Of a stretch of 64,000 nt of DNA, positions 24,108 through 37,035 are shown piece after piece. The stretch is from Ptychodera flava. Lineage: Eukaryota; Hemichordata; Enteropneusta; Ptychoderidae. Within the stretch, counting starts at the first letter, position 1. Every line of letters begins with the position of its first letter. The DNA lies in the NCBI RefSeq assembly GCF_041260155.1, contig NC_091932.1, positions 29,930,338 to 29,994,337 of the forward strand. Reading direction: 5' to 3'. The translations under genes were made by a program, and so were the position numbers. Below the pieces are notes generated by a model, which was not told where the DNA came from, did no database searches, and saw only the letters and a list, made by a program, of their open reading frames with translations.

Positions 24108-27100
24108 ATGTCGGTAAAAGTTCGTATCGGGGGTGAGGTGTTGCAGCTCCCACTTCCCCTCCACACATCGAGATTAAACGTTTTGACCGGGAACACATTT
24201 AATGAGAGGACAATGTATCTCGTTTCCGACGAAACAACTGACTCTGGGCGAAAGGTGCATTGGCAAACGGAGGCGGGCCTATTTGAAATTCCTGAATCGG
24301 AGCTTGACACAACATATGAAGTTCGGGGGATAATACCGACGAGTGGATCGTCAAGTCCGAGTCGACACAATCTCCCAGCCACGACAGTTACTAGTAACAG
24401 TAACAACACTGAAACTGGTACACCACCGGCAAACATGTTTTACCAGCGACCTCAGTCGTCAAGACAAGGAGGGGTACCGCCACCCGGCACCTTGGCTAAC
24501 ATCGGGGCAAGCACAAGTTCGCAAAATCGACGTCAAGAGTCCAGTGTAACTAAGGCAGTAACATATCTGCAGTTTGAAGAAATGGTTTTGAAAGACACTG
24601 AGGTAATCCCCGTCTCAGTAACAGCAAGTTCCTGCGGAATAAATGTTGTTGTGAAAAGCTGAAAGGCGAGTTGGGTTTGGATGAAAACCTGAAAATGCTT
24701 GACAGGAATTACATCCCACTGAGAGAAACTCAGGCTACACAAAGTAAGTATTGAAAATCGCATTTTTTTTACTCTAGGGCAGCTTTGGAAGACATTATTC
24801 CGAGTTATTCCTAGTGAAGTATGCATACTTTTTGCGAAGACTTCCTGAAGTTATAAGCGTAGGTAATATTGGACCGATTCACCGTTACGCAGCGTTAGAC
24901 TGCAAGCAAAATATCTGCGGTATACCCGAGCCCACTTCGTATAGTATGTGTGTTTATTTGTACAAATTGATTTTTTAATTTTTTTTCCGATATAGAGCTA
25001 TCGTACTGGAGTAGCGCAAGGAAACTTTACGTCATTTCTGTCTCGGACTTCGAGGTTTTGAAACTACAGCGCAGTGGAGGCAACAAAAGAAAGTCCAGCG
25101 AGCTAGATGACATAAGAACAGTTTTGGAGTCTGTCAAGAGGCAGTTACACGTAAGTCCTTTAGCGAGATTAATAGCCGACAATGTGCTACACATTTTCTG
25201 GCACACTTGTACATTGTACTTTAATACCGAGGGAAAAAATTCGTGACATTATTTGGCCAACCATTTTTTCACACTGAAATCAAAGAATAAATGTAGAAAT
25301 ATGCGTAGGCTAAATGTCAACATTCGCTTTACCATTTACATTAAAATTGGACCAAATTTCATATCTTGAATTTGTTCTCTTTAGCAGCCTAGGATTTTTA
25401 GCTCACGTGGGTCACACACGTGAGCTAATGTTTCAGCAATGTCTGTCTGTCTGTCTGTCTGTATACACGATATCTCAAGAACGGCTGAACAGATTTAAGC
25501 CAAATTTGGTACACAGGTTCAGATCACAAATGGCAAGAACTGAAAAGGTTTTGGTGGGTGTGGCTTGCATATTAATGAAATTATCAAAGATTTAATTTTT
25601 TGATATAATGGTTTCCTATGGAGACATAAATGACAGTGTTGACATATATCAAGAACTACTGCACAAAAGTTCAAGAAACTTCATACTGATGTCAGTCTCA
25701 TAACATTATGATGATGTTATAAGTGTCATGTCAATAATCTGCTCATTTGCATATTTAATGAACTTTTGTAATTAGCGATAACTCGGAAACTACTGCACCA
25801 AATTTGATGAAACCTGCTACTAGTAACGATCTTGTAGACATCTGACTGTACTGTGAAGCATTGTGGACTGTAAAGTAAACTAACTGCTCATTTGCATATT
25901 TAATGAAGTTCTATAATTAGGGACATAACTCAGAAACTACTGCAACAAATTCGATGAAACCTGCTACTGGTAAAGGTCTTATAGACATCTGACTGTACTG
26001 TGAAGCATTGTGCACTGTAAAGTTAACTAACTGCTCATTTGCATATTTAATGAAGTTTTGTAATTAGAGACATAGCTCAGAAACTGCTGCACCAAATTGA
26101 TGAAACCTGCCACTGGTACAGATCTAATAGACATCTGACTGTACTGCGAAGCATTATACAGTGTGAAATCAAATAACTGCTCATTTGCATATTTAATGAA
26201 GTTTTGTAATTAGAGACGTAACTCGGAAACTACTGCACCAAATTCAATGAAACCTGCCACTGGTACAGATCTAATAGACATCTGACTTTACTGTGAAGCA
26301 TTTTACAGTGTACAATTAACTAACTGCTCATTTGCATATTAAAGAAGTTTTGCAATTAGTGACATGACTCGGAAACTACTTTACCGAATGTGATTAAACC
26401 TGCTACTGGTATAGAGTTGACAGATATCTCTGTACTGTAATGCATTGAGCATTATCAAATTATACTGCAATAGAAGATGCTGTACTTCATATTTACTTAC
26501 ATTCTCTTGTGTATTACTCATTTTTCAAAACACGTGAGCATATTCAGTTCATATCTTGTATTCTGAATTAAGGAAGTATGCACCTTGAAATCTAAGTTTC
26601 CCAGATCGTCTAAAAATTTCAGCTATTGACTGTATATTGCCTAAGGTGGTTGTTCATAAAAAAACAATATAGGGTCACCCGGCTATATTTTGAAGAAAAG
26701 CGCCCTCTATTAGGCAAGAGTTCTAGTTCAACACATTTTACTCACAATAGTATAAAACCATCCAAAAAAAAAAAGAATTTTGTCCGTGATGTGACGTTTT
26801 CCCCACTATTTTTAGTTGTCCGAGGGGACTTATAGAGTGCCTTCTGTCTGTGCGTGCATGCATGCATGCGTCTTTTCACACAGATATCTCAGACATGGTC
26901 TGGGTCAATTTCTTTCAAAGTTTGTACTAGGATAGTACCCTACCCCATACAGATGCACGTCAATTGTTTCAAAATGCGATTAAATTTGGCCATGTTAGAG
27001 GAAGTTTTAGTTTCACTCTCCATAGACTTGCATGTATGAGCACCTCTGGACTTTTGGAATAAATTTACTCTTGATCTGAATCTGAAAATAACTGACTTTG

Positions 27101-28269
27101 ACCATATACTTTACCATGTCAGATAGGGTGTACGTTCATGCAGATGTCTCAGACATTCCGTGGTCAGTTTGTTTCTGGGTGTTTATGACAGACACCTGGC
27201 TTTTGAGTGTGACATTGAGCAGCCTTTTGTTAATTATAGCTTATTTGCATATTCAATGAATTTAACAACTCCTGCTGTAAATTCAATTAAACTTGCTGGA
27301 GATATTTGTTTGTGTACATGTTAAACTGTATCAAGAAACTTTTCAGATAACGAAATAATCAAGGTACATTTTACCTTAAGAATAACACGAACTTCAGCAC
27401 AGCAACTTGTCAGCCACCGTATTTCTAATCAATACAGCAAATGGGAATTGTGAATTGGGTAAAATACTGAATGTAGTGTTGGTTTTCCCGAGTAAGAAAG
27501 CGACCTCAATGACAAAACTTCTAGTTATCAATGTTAACAGAAAATCGAAATTAGAAATTGGCTCTGTGTGTTATACTGAATTCATTGGTACCCGAAATGG
27601 TTAAGGTTAGCGTACTTGGAACTGGCCGTTTGTCTTCATTTTTGCGACTCTTAGACACTCCATATAAAACCTCACATATTTTGATCATGTTTAAAAATAC
27701 ATGTATCGACACATGTAACATTTCGTGATGTATGCCTAGGCTATGGAAGTATAGCTTAACAGACATTTTTTCAAATGCTGTAATCAAAATAAAATCTTTG
27801 AATGTATCATGTTGGGAAGTAACTTTAGCTGAATTTCTGCTCTGTGTATGGAATAGACGGTTCTTCGTGATCTAATAAAGTAATAAATTATTGTATTTTA
27901 CAGTCTACATCTGGAACACACGCAGGTAGTTCGACATCCGACAATATACTTGGAATATCGTGCATGATTTGTCTTGACAAACCCGATTTCCCTCTGTACT
28001 TCTGTCCTGGAACCTGTAACAGGATTATTGGCTGTATGAAGTGCGTGCTGCCATTAGAGTCCTGCCCCCAGTGTAGAGAACCAATTCCAGAGAATCCTCC
28101 TCACGTGCGTGGTATAGATCATTTGGCAGATGAGGGAGGATATGATGTGTCCTCCGAAGAGACACTGTCCGCTGCATTGGCCCAAAGGTTTCAGACAGAG
28201 TCACACCCACATGTAGTGGAAATAGATGATGATTCTAGTGATGATTTTGTTGAAACCAGAAATCAGTAA
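24108..28269 (+). CDS. RING-finger protein, three exons, frameshift in exon 1
   Basis: Exon 1 runs 24108-24743, starting MSVKVRIGGEVLQLPLP and rich in Ser/Thr/Pro/Gln in the middle. Exon 2 is 24996-25150 (LSYWSSARKLYVISVSDFEV...). Exon 3 is 27904-28269. Junction phases agree: exon 1 donor CAAA|GTAAGT in phase 1 with acceptor gatatag|AG, and exon 2 donor CAC|GTAAGT in phase 0 with acceptor ttttacag|TCT. Exon 3 carries a RING-like cysteine array, CMIC, FCPGTC, GCMKC, SCPQC, suggesting ubiquitin E3 ligase activity, then an acidic tail (EIDDDSSDDF). The exon 1 frame from the ATG hits a stop at 24660, while the frame that fits the exon 1 donor (ending LDRNYIPLRETQ) is shifted by one missing base, near 24600-24640. 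This is either a pseudogenising deletion or sequence error. The intron before exon 3 hosts nested transposons. Confidence 0.65.
25396..26537 (+). mobile_element. GCTCACGTG-ended element with internal tandem repeats
   Basis: Starts TTTTTAGCTCACGTGGG, has a hairpin (agctcacgtgggtcacacac then gtgagct), then (GTCT)6 at about 25439-25462, and ends CACGTGAGC, inverse of its start. Five repeats of about 146 bp fill most of the body. It has the same layout as the 9.7 kb element but different sequence, so it is a separate subfamily. Confidence 0.7.
25741..26450 (+). repeat. five tandem units of about 146 bp
   Basis: Units begin gctcatttgcatatt at 25741, 25886, 26033, 26179 and 26326 (steps 145, 147, 146, 147). 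Each contains ATTTGCAT, aaactactgcaccaaatt and agacatctgactgtactgtg variants. Similarity falls toward the last unit. Confidence 0.9.
26572..27375. mobile_element. TTAA-flanked element, 804 bp
   Basis: TTAA at 26568-26571 and 27376-27379. Termini GGAAGTATGCACCTTG and AAGGTACATTTTACC are imperfect inverted repeats and match the family of 18810-19160. The inside includes a TTTTTAGTTGTCCGAGG start (about 26810) with a GCATGCATGCATGC run, probably another nested copy. Confidence 0.7.
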
Positions 28270-28804
28270 ACATATTAGTCAAGTCAATCTACGAGATTTT
28301 GGCACCTTACCCACCACAAATTGCAACAGAATTTTTTTCTTCAGAATGCATTTAAGAGAGGTACCCAGAACAACATATCAAAAGTTTACTCGAATCTACC
28401 TTGGGGAAATATGTCTAATTTGCATAAATCAAATATGGCTGCCAGCCATCCGACAAAATAACATAATTGGCCATATATCACATGTTAAACAAGCTATTTC
28501 AGTGATTTCAAAGTCTGACACTAGTTATTTGGCTCTGGAATCATTTTTGAGGTATAATGTTTCATATAGTCACTTCATTAATTTGCATAATTCCAATATG
28601 GCGGCCAGCGTTCCTACAAAATATATTTTCGGTCATATACCACGTATTAAACCAGCTATTTCAGTGATTTCAAAGTTAAAAGTATATTTGTTTGGCATGG
28701 ACAAACAATTTTTGAGATGCAATGATTTCCATAGGTACTTCGTTAATTTGCATAAATCCAATATGGTAGTCAACGTAGCTACAAAGGACAATTTCTGTCA
28801 TATA

Positions 28805-29016
28805 CCCTTTGAGCGCCGGTCTATTTTTGTTAACTTTATAAAATGTACCACAGTCATTTTATCAGCTATTTTGCCAACATTTTGATAAAAAACTGTAGCT
28901 GATGAAAAATGATATCCATTTGGTCCAAAATTATGAAAAAAACGTACAGAAAAGTTAACAGAAATTGGTAAAATATTGCATAAAATTTTGGTCAAAACAG
29001 TACAGTAGTCAAAGGG
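28805..29016. mobile_element. TTAA MITE, copy A
   Basis: Starts CCCTTTGAGCGCC, ends AAAGGG followed by TTAA (29017-29020). About 90% like copy B. The left TTAA and about 10 bp of flank are missing, so the left side suffered a small deletion. Confidence 0.75.
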
Positions 29017-29183
29017 TTAAACAAGCTATTTCTGTGATTTCAAAGTTAAAAGTGTATTTCTTTGGCATAGACAAAAATTTTCAAGATGCAATGATTTGCA
29101 TAGGTACTCCCTAATTTGCATAAATCAAATAGGGTGGCCAACATACCTACAAAAGACATTTTCTGTCATATACCACGTATTAA

Positions 29184-29396
29184 CCCTTTGAGCGCCTGTC
29201 TATTTTTGTCAACTTTATAAAATGTACTACAGTCATTTTAATTTTTCTGCTATTTGCCAAAATTTTGATAAAAAACTGTAGCTGATGAAAAATGATATCC
29301 ATTTGGCCCAAAATTATAAAAAAACATACAGAAAAACTCACAGAAATTGGTAAAAATATTTCATTAAAATTTTGATATAAAAATTACAGCAAAGGG
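29184..29396. mobile_element. TTAA MITE, copy B
   Basis: TTAA on both sides (29180-29183, 29397-29400), termini CCCTTTGAGCG and GCAAAGGG. It sits in the host palindrome unit cacgtattaaacaagc, whose uninterrupted form elsewhere contains one TTAA, so the empty site is visible in the same window. Confidence 0.85.
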
Positions 29397-32300
29397 TTAA
29401 ACAAGCTGTTTCTATGATTTCAAAGTTAAAAGTATTGCGTTTGTTTGGAAAAACAATTTTTGGGTTGCAATGATTTGCGTTTGCACTTTGTTAATTTGAA
29501 TGAATCCAATAGGACGGCCAATATACCTACAAAAGATTTTTTCTGTCATATATCACGTATTAAACAATCTATTTCAGCCGTTTTGAAGTTTAAATATATT
29601 TCCTGAACATAAAGTATCACCTTTAGCAGTTCAATGTTTTTAAAAGACACTTAATACCATTCACAAATTAAATATGGCTACCAAATTAATACCCAAATAG
29701 CTTCTAATATAAATAGGGTTCTGGTAGAGTTTTTAGCAATAGGAGTATCAAGAAAAACTGTTAAGAAGGTACTGCACCCAACAAAGCGTATTGTGCTCCA
29801 AAAAAAAATTGCAAATATTCATCCAATTTTGATTAATTTGTTAACCCAAGATTAAAAATTGGTCAGGTCCACCTTTCAGCTTGGCAAGCAGTCGTAAGTT
29901 GCATGATATAGAAGTGTTAATGTATACAAATGTATTCACCCGATTTCCTGCTTCCCTTTTATCCCAATTTCAAGATTTCCAAAGCATTTAACTCCAGTCT
30001 GGCTGGGTCAAACTTTCTGAAATTTTCACATCATGTTCTTTAAATGCTATAAAACAAAACAAATATTTTATTTACCGTAAAATTCTTACATTTTGAATAA
30101 GAGGCATTTTTATTTTGCTAATCATGATTTTAAGCACTTTTTTGAATGTCAGTCTTTCAACCCATGCCATATTAGAATGAGGATAGATAATGAAAAATAA
30201 AATTGTCGTTTTTTTCTACATATACTCTTGTTTCAAGTGAAGTATTACATTTTACAAAGTAGTTTCTATGGGTTTCCTTGTCATCTTAGACAAGAAATAT
30301 TCCTTTGAAAAAAACTGTGTTGGCAACGTGCAGCTCCATCTTATGTCCTTGAACATTTATTTTTAAAAATGTGGAAAATATACTATAAATTTACTTACAA
30401 TAACGATCCATTTAAGAATAAAAGTTTATTTTACTAGGTGTTTATGATACCTGAATTTGTTAACATGCTCCATTAATATATTGTATTTTGAAAGAGTGTT
30501 ACCATGAATTTGGTATAAATTACATATCTGACTTCCGAACGGATTAAAAGACATATATGTTGATGTGCTTTTACTATTGAGATGTAAGAGAGTCATGCAA
30601 TTTTAATTATTTTGTGATTTTTCTATATATGACAACCGTTAATGATTGTTAGTCATCTAATAATAATCTCTCTCTCTCTGAATATAACATTAGATTCATC
30701 TGTGTACGGCATTATTTGTGATTTTTATAGATGTTTTATAGTCTACAGTGTCAAAACATGTAATCTTTAATGTTTACTGTTTTAAAAAAGTCGTGTACAA
30801 AATCCTTAGTTTTTAATTTAGACTGCCCCCCTTCTTATGGACGGGTGCATCTTTGTACATCCCCCAAGATGATAGGCAAGAATTCATCACATGTAACAGC
30901 AAAAATACAATAAAAATAAACACAACAAAGATAATAAAAATGCAGAAACAAAAAATAGTGTGATCAAAAATAACAAATGACACAATACAGACAAATTAAA
31001 ACTTAGCGCTGTTGCCAAACAATGTCAGACTCTTAAAAACTTGATCAACACGCAAACTCACAAAAATTGAAAACTGCATGCTTATATAGCGAAGGTTTAA
31101 CATTAATTCAAACAACTCATCAGCCCAACAGAATCCAACTGTTACACGATACAAACATGTACATCTGGAAAAATGACACTTGGAAAAACGACTCCTGGTG
31201 TACTTGTTTGTATTGTGTAATAGTTGGATTCTGTGTTTGGATTAATTATAAGCCTTTGCTAAAGCATGCAGTATTCAGTTTTTGTGAGTTTGCGTGTCCT
31301 TAAAGTTTTTATGAATTTGACATTGTTTGCAATAGTGCTAAGTTTTAATTTGTGCGTATTATGGCATTTTTTTCATTTGGTCATATCATTTTTCTGTTTT
31401 TTTAGCTTTGTTGTGTTTATTGTATTTTTGCTGTTAAGTGTAATGACTTCTTGCCTATCATCAAGGGGGGTCTTATAAAGATGCGCCCATCCATAAGAAA
31501 GGGGTTCAACTTAAATTAAAAACTTAATTATAAGATGTTGAACACGTCTTTTTTAACAGTAAACATTACAGATTACATTTTTTGACACTGTACAATGTTA
31601 AACACCCATACAAATTACAAAATGCCGTACACAGATGAACCCAATGTTATATTCAGAAAGAGAATATATTATTTAGAAGACTAACAATCATTAACAGTCG
31701 TCATATATAGAAAATCAAATTTTAAAATAAATGTCCAAGGACAACAGTTTCTTCTCGATAGATTCCTAGTGCTAAAACCTATATCAAACCCTTATTTATA
31801 TTAGAAGCTATTAAGAGATGGACATTAATATGGCAGCCATATTTAATTTATGCAAATTACCAAAGGGCCTTTGTGAACATTGAACCACTGAAAGTGTTCC
31901 TTCATGTACAAGAAAAATATTAAAACTTTAAAATCACTGAAATAACTTGTTTAATGTGTGGTATATGACCGACAATGTCCTTTGTAGAAATGTTGGCCAC
32001 CATATTGGATTTATGCAAATTAGCAAAGTGCCAATGCAAATCATTGCATCTCGAAAATCGTTTGTTCATGCCATAGAAATATACTTTTAACTTTGAAATC
32101 ACTGAAATTGCTTGTTTAATACATGGTATATGACCGAAAATGTCTTTTGTAGGAATGTTGGCCGCCATATTGGAATTATGCAAATTAGTGAAGTGCCTAT
32201 ATGAAACATTATACCTCCAAAATGATTCCCCGAGCCAAATAACTAGTGTCAGACGTTGAAATCACTGAAATAGCTTGTTTAACATGTGATATATGGCCAA

Positions 32301-32479
32301 TTATGTTATTTTGTCTAATGGTTGGCTGCCATATTTGATTTATGCAAATTGGGCATATTTCCCCAGGTGGATTCGAGTAAACTTTTAATATGTTGTTCTG
32401 GGTACCTCTCTAAAATGCATTCTGAAGAAAAAAATTCTGTTGCAATTTGTGGTGGGTCTAACCCTATTTTGACCGGACT

Positions 32480-35400
32480 ATAATGTGAATCTGATAGTGT
32501 AAGGGTCCAAGATGGCTTTCATATATGGAGGAATTTTTTATGCTGTGTCAAACCTGGAAATTTATGTTCCGGTGTTACTTTGAATTACTGACTGAAAAAA
32601 AAAAACCTTGTCAGTGTTAAGGCGATACTGAAGGATTAAGGAACTCATGCGTTGCTAAAGATAGAAACCTTCTAAAGGCGCACACATGCAAGTACAAAAT
32701 CTTACTGTTCCGTTGTTTTCTATGGATTTTATGCTCCTGATATTTTGAAAATTTTCAAAACCTTTCAACTCTCAATTTTCAATCAATTCAGTCCATATTT
32801 GGTAGAATTATTGAAGTCAATAAGGAGAATATAGATAAGCATGCTTTTGTAAAACTTCATTATCGTTTATGAGATATTGCCATAATACCCTTCAAAATTT
32901 CATAAAATTAAACAGCGAATATTCATCATTTCAAATATTGCTCCTGCCTGAACAGACAGCCTAATCCATGCTAGGGGCTATCAGCAGGTATTTCATGTAT
33001 TAAATTCTGAAGTTTTGGAAAATTCTGTGCAAATTTGTTGGAGCTGATAGGGTTTGAAATACTTTTGTTGTCATTTGCATATTTCTGACGTCACGCGTCT
33101 TAAGTGTTATAGAAGTGATTCACATTTTTTTCAAGTTGTCAATGTTGTGTTACTATTATTATACACTGTTTTCAAGTTCTTGTTGTTGAAGTATTCATGT
33201 TGTCATCTTGCCAAGTTTATCTTGGAATTGAGCACATCCTGTATACTACATACCAGTAGTTGCCAGTATTTTCACTGACTTTTCAAAGCCCAATGATTTT
33301 ATCAGTAGATATGATGAACATAACAGTGAATGGGATTGCCTGGCTAGAATTGATCTTCACAAATAGAAATGTAAATTGGAGAAATATTCAGAGACGTGCA
33401 AGTGTTGCAACATAACCTTTGCAATTGTGGACTTTTTTCAAGTTTTGGGGAAGGAAAAATTATGGAGGTTCCAGGAATATGTTGTTGAACAAAAAACTGC
33501 TGTGAATGATCAGTGTTAACCATGCAATACTTTCAGAAAAACACAAAGTGGATAAAAAAATACTGAGATGAGTAGTGATTACATAATCATTCTTTATCAA
33601 TGAGCTTGCCACAATTTATTGTTGTCGTCAATCATGCTGACTAAGTTATCAAAAACTGAAACTATGAACATTTCAAAACTAGTGGATAACTTCACTATAT
33701 ACGTGTAGTCTGCAATTATGTCACACGGAATGTATTAAAGAATTGCATTCTTTTGCATAATAGTGAGACACTTACTGTACTTTATATCTCTTCAAAGTTG
33801 CATTAAAGATGAGTATATTCTCATTTTCTTGTTAGCGTATGACTTCTTTGCATTAGAGTCTTAATAACAGGCTGATGACAAGGCCCTGGCAACTTCAAAT
33901 TTAGCAAAGTCACAATCAGTAATGTGTCATCGTGTCTTGTCAAGTAACAAATGCTATTTACGGCTTAGGGGCATCACTGATGAAATGTGATCTAAAATTC
34001 TAGATGAACTTTGAAGCCCCTTTAAACTCTATATAGGCTGATGCTAAATTATGAATCTTGTCGACAAGGGCAGGCGTAGGACGCCCTCTGGTGGACAAAA
34101 CGATGTCGCTGAAGTTAATTTCGGGTTTGAGACACTGAAAGTAGATGAACATTCTCAGCGACGCCATTAATTGATTTCATTGTATAATCGAGTACATACG
34201 TATAAGTACAAATGATCCTTTAGTCTTCAATGCGTAACCATTAGAGCTCCACTGTCAGTGATGCGGAGGTTATCAGATAGGTGGACTGTCTGTCAACATT
34301 CATCGTCTTCTCTGAAACCCCTGGTCAAATTGCTTTGAAATTCAGTATGCAGCTACCTTAGAATGGCCTTAGTACCGTACAAATTGTGGTGAAATATATT
34401 TTGGGTGGGAAAGCTTTTGCTGTTTGTGGTCAAAATCATTTTGTCTGAAACTCAGATTGCTCTGAAATTTATTATGCAGGTTCTTAAAGTGGCAGTCCCA
34501 CTTTGTATTAGTTTTAAAACGCATTATTTTAATGCCAAAGGTCGAAATTTGACATTTCTACTACGCCCGGATCGTGCGATATCAATAAAACGTGTCGAAA
34601 AATTTGAATTCTGGTGGCCCACCTATATGCAGTTTCCGAACATCGAACGTTCGGCACAGTGGCCGTTGTCAACGAAGCTAGGGGGTACATGTACATATGC
34701 GTTCTTCTCGCGCGTTCGAATCGAACACACAGTGCGCGATAAGAACTCTGCATGGAGCAGGGGGGATGTGCACGAGAGGGCGCTATTGCGTTGATCGAAC
34801 GCATGTACCGTCAGTCCGTCGCGATACGTCGTAGTGAAAACTTCCGGGTTGTCGTAGGCCAAAGTGAAAATATGTTGTGCAAACTCCAGCATTGCGGTTT
34901 CTGCCTAGACTTTCCTTGACTTTGCTCTCCGTCCGAGACTCTTTCCATCAGAAGAGCTCCGTAAATCTTTACTCTTACTCATTTTTTGCTCATTTTTGTA
35001 CTTTGGCCAACGGCCCGGAGCTCGTGACCACACGGACGCAATGTTGTCATCTTACGTCACGGTCGCCTGATTCGAACTTGGGCGCACGAGACGTAGTATA
35101 GTAGAAGTACTTTACGTTGCCGAAATTGCATATTAATTAGGTAACTTTAGACATCAGGGGCGACTAAATAAGGGTGGAGCAATTTGGAGCAATCATTTTA
35201 GACGGAAATCTGACAATTTGTCTACAACATACTTCAGTATTGAGACTTGCGGTATTAAAATAAAGTAGAAAACTGCATGTTATCAACATCTCTTCATCGT
35301 CGTACAACGTAATCGGCCAATCTGAAAAGGAGGGTTAACATGAAAACAACTCTACAATTTCGTGTTGGTTGTGTCCCAAAGTACTTGCAATTGGAATCTG

Positions 35401-37030
35401 GAGTGAAATTCAAAATAATTAGAAGAAATTCTGAGAAAAAAATCGAGATTTTATACTCGTGAATTATTCATATTATGCAAATTAACCAATATTTTAAGCC
35501 AATCACGTCGTGCACATCCCCCCCCTGGCATGGAGAATGCAGTGTACCCGCTCACGTCACTCACTAGGATAGCGTTAAACACAAAATCGAACCTTCGGGG
35601 TATTTCGAGTTAAAATCGGAAACGATCGTATACGCTCGGAAATAACATATTTTTATTGATATCGAACGATCCGCGCGTAATTGAAATGTCAAATATCCAT
35701 TTTTGCATTAAAATAACGCGTCGCAGGATTGGAAGGGGGTTTCTATTTTTCGAAAAAAAATTAAGAACATCTCAGAAATGACATCCCTATGCTTTGAAAG
35801 TTCGCATGCAACTTCGTAGGGTTGACCTTAGTCAGTTTGTTCAAAATGTGGTGAAATTTGCATACTTGTCGTCTGGGGGCATTTTACCTGTTTTATAATA
35901 AAACTCAATTCAGTCAAACTGTAATCAAATTGTCCTGAAGTAATAACATTTAAACATCTCCAGACATCTAAAAGTTACTTTACACACGTCAGTTGGTGCA
36001 AATATGTAGCTGGTCATCACAACCTGCATACTATTCCTGTTATCAAGTCACCTCACCATTTCTGCAACTTATGATAGTGGAGTCCATCGGTTGTTTGTTT
36101 TCAACATACAATTTCTTCAAATTTTGACAAAACGATTCTTTTCCAAGATGCACTGGCAATATCAATACAAACTAAATATGCAGCATGCCTTGCATTTATT
36201 TTTAATTGCAAGTAGGTAAATTTATGACTCAAAAGCAGCAAAATAACTAGACTTCAAAATGCAAAGTTACATTCGGTCACTCGAACAAAAATCTGAATTT
36301 GTCTGAGACTGAATTCGAAACCAAAAGTAAATCAGAGCGATTTATTAAGGGGGCGAGTAACCAAGGACGCCGATTTTTGTCAGATTTTCGTTTTTCACAT
36401 AATTCGGTGGCTTCGATACGTGTCTTGGTAATGGCAATAACCTTTTCTTCAAAACGTATTTCCAAACAGAAATTATTGAATGAAAAAATATTTTGATCAT
36501 CAACACACCTCATATGAGTACAATCTGCATTGTTATTGTTGAAAGTGTAATCTAGTCCGGACCAGAATTTAATTATCAACAATAACAACGGTTATTCCAC
36601 ATGTATAGGCTACATTGGCAAGCAGAATACTGGACATTTGAGCATTATCTTTAATTTGGCGTGCGTTTTAATGTCAAGAATGCTATTCTTGTTGTATCGG
36701 TGACTTTTCAAGACATCTAGGTCGCGATATGTTACACCCCGAATTAAAATTACGGGGAGAATTTGAAGTTTTGATCACTTCTGGTGTCTTTTGCAACATT
36801 TCCATACATCTGTCGTAAAAATTGACTCCCCTTCCCACCATTCATTCATATAACAGATCGGAACCCCCCCCCCCCCAAAAGAAAAACAAACAACTTCTTT
36901 GTTAAAGTCAACACCCCCCCCCCCGTGAAAAGCGAATGTTCCCTTAGTCCAGTTCATTGTCAAAAAACTGCTTTGTTAAAGTTAATAGTTTAATTCCCAG
37001 CCCTCACCCAAACAACGCCTATTAAACTGG
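32480..37030. other. no gene seen; scattered repeat scraps
   Basis: Fragments of the body of the GCTCAC element occur at about 34290-34490 and 35760-35890 (tgctttgaaattcagtatgc, gtggtgaaatttgcatac). A GC-richer island lies at 34.55-35.1 kb with overlapping ORFs on both strands but no domain. Poly-C runs occur at 36866-36877 and 36912-36923. Confidence 0.45.
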
Positions 37031-37035
37031 TACTA

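Larger units (their letters stand above)
25240..27600. mobile_element. GGCCAACC-family repeat split by two insertions
   Basis: Anchors run in the same order as the 23069-23440 copy: cgtgacattatttggccaac at 25244, then attctgaattaa near 26560, aagaataacacg at 27378, and gaaattagaaattggctctg near 27548. The gaps are exactly filled by the element at 25396-26537 and the TTAA element at 26572-27375. This gives a clear order of insertion. Confidence 0.7.
28290..32470. mobile_element. giant asymmetric palindrome (foldback), about 4.2 kb
   Basis: The left half is repeated inverted in the right half: 28290-28400 with 32370-32465 (anchor ggtacccagaacaacatat), 30690-30900 with 31440-31660, and 31045-31169 with 31194-31300. 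The turn is a short spacer of about 25 nt near 31170-31193. The outer parts of both arms hold units of about 190 bp with tttgcataaatcaaatatgg, catataccacgtattaaac and agctatttcagtgatttcaa. The left arm is about 1.6 kb longer because of two MITEs, extra units and an insertion near 29.79-30.34 kb. There is no transposase. The palindrome starts within about 30 bp of the RING gene stop codon. Confidence 0.85.

Noticed and set aside
24585..24605. Tiny intron (gtaatc...tctcag) to repair the RING gene frame
   Set aside because: It would be about 20 nt, far below the working minimum for spliceosomal introns.
25741..26450. CRISPR-like array
   Set aside because: The regular units are whole diverged repeats with no short repeat/unique spacer pattern, in a eukaryotic transposon.
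28226..28885. 219-residue plus-strand ORF after the RING exon
   Set aside because: It runs through the arm of the giant palindrome and a TTAA MITE; the repeats explain the open frame.
31067..31478. Overlapping ORFs with hydrophobic runs
   Set aside because: They lie at the turn of the palindrome, in AT-rich sequence with T runs that give Phe/Leu/Val stretches. No domain.
34405..35101. Overlapping ORFs in a GC-richer island
   Set aside because: Frames are open on both strands without domains; base composition alone can explain them.
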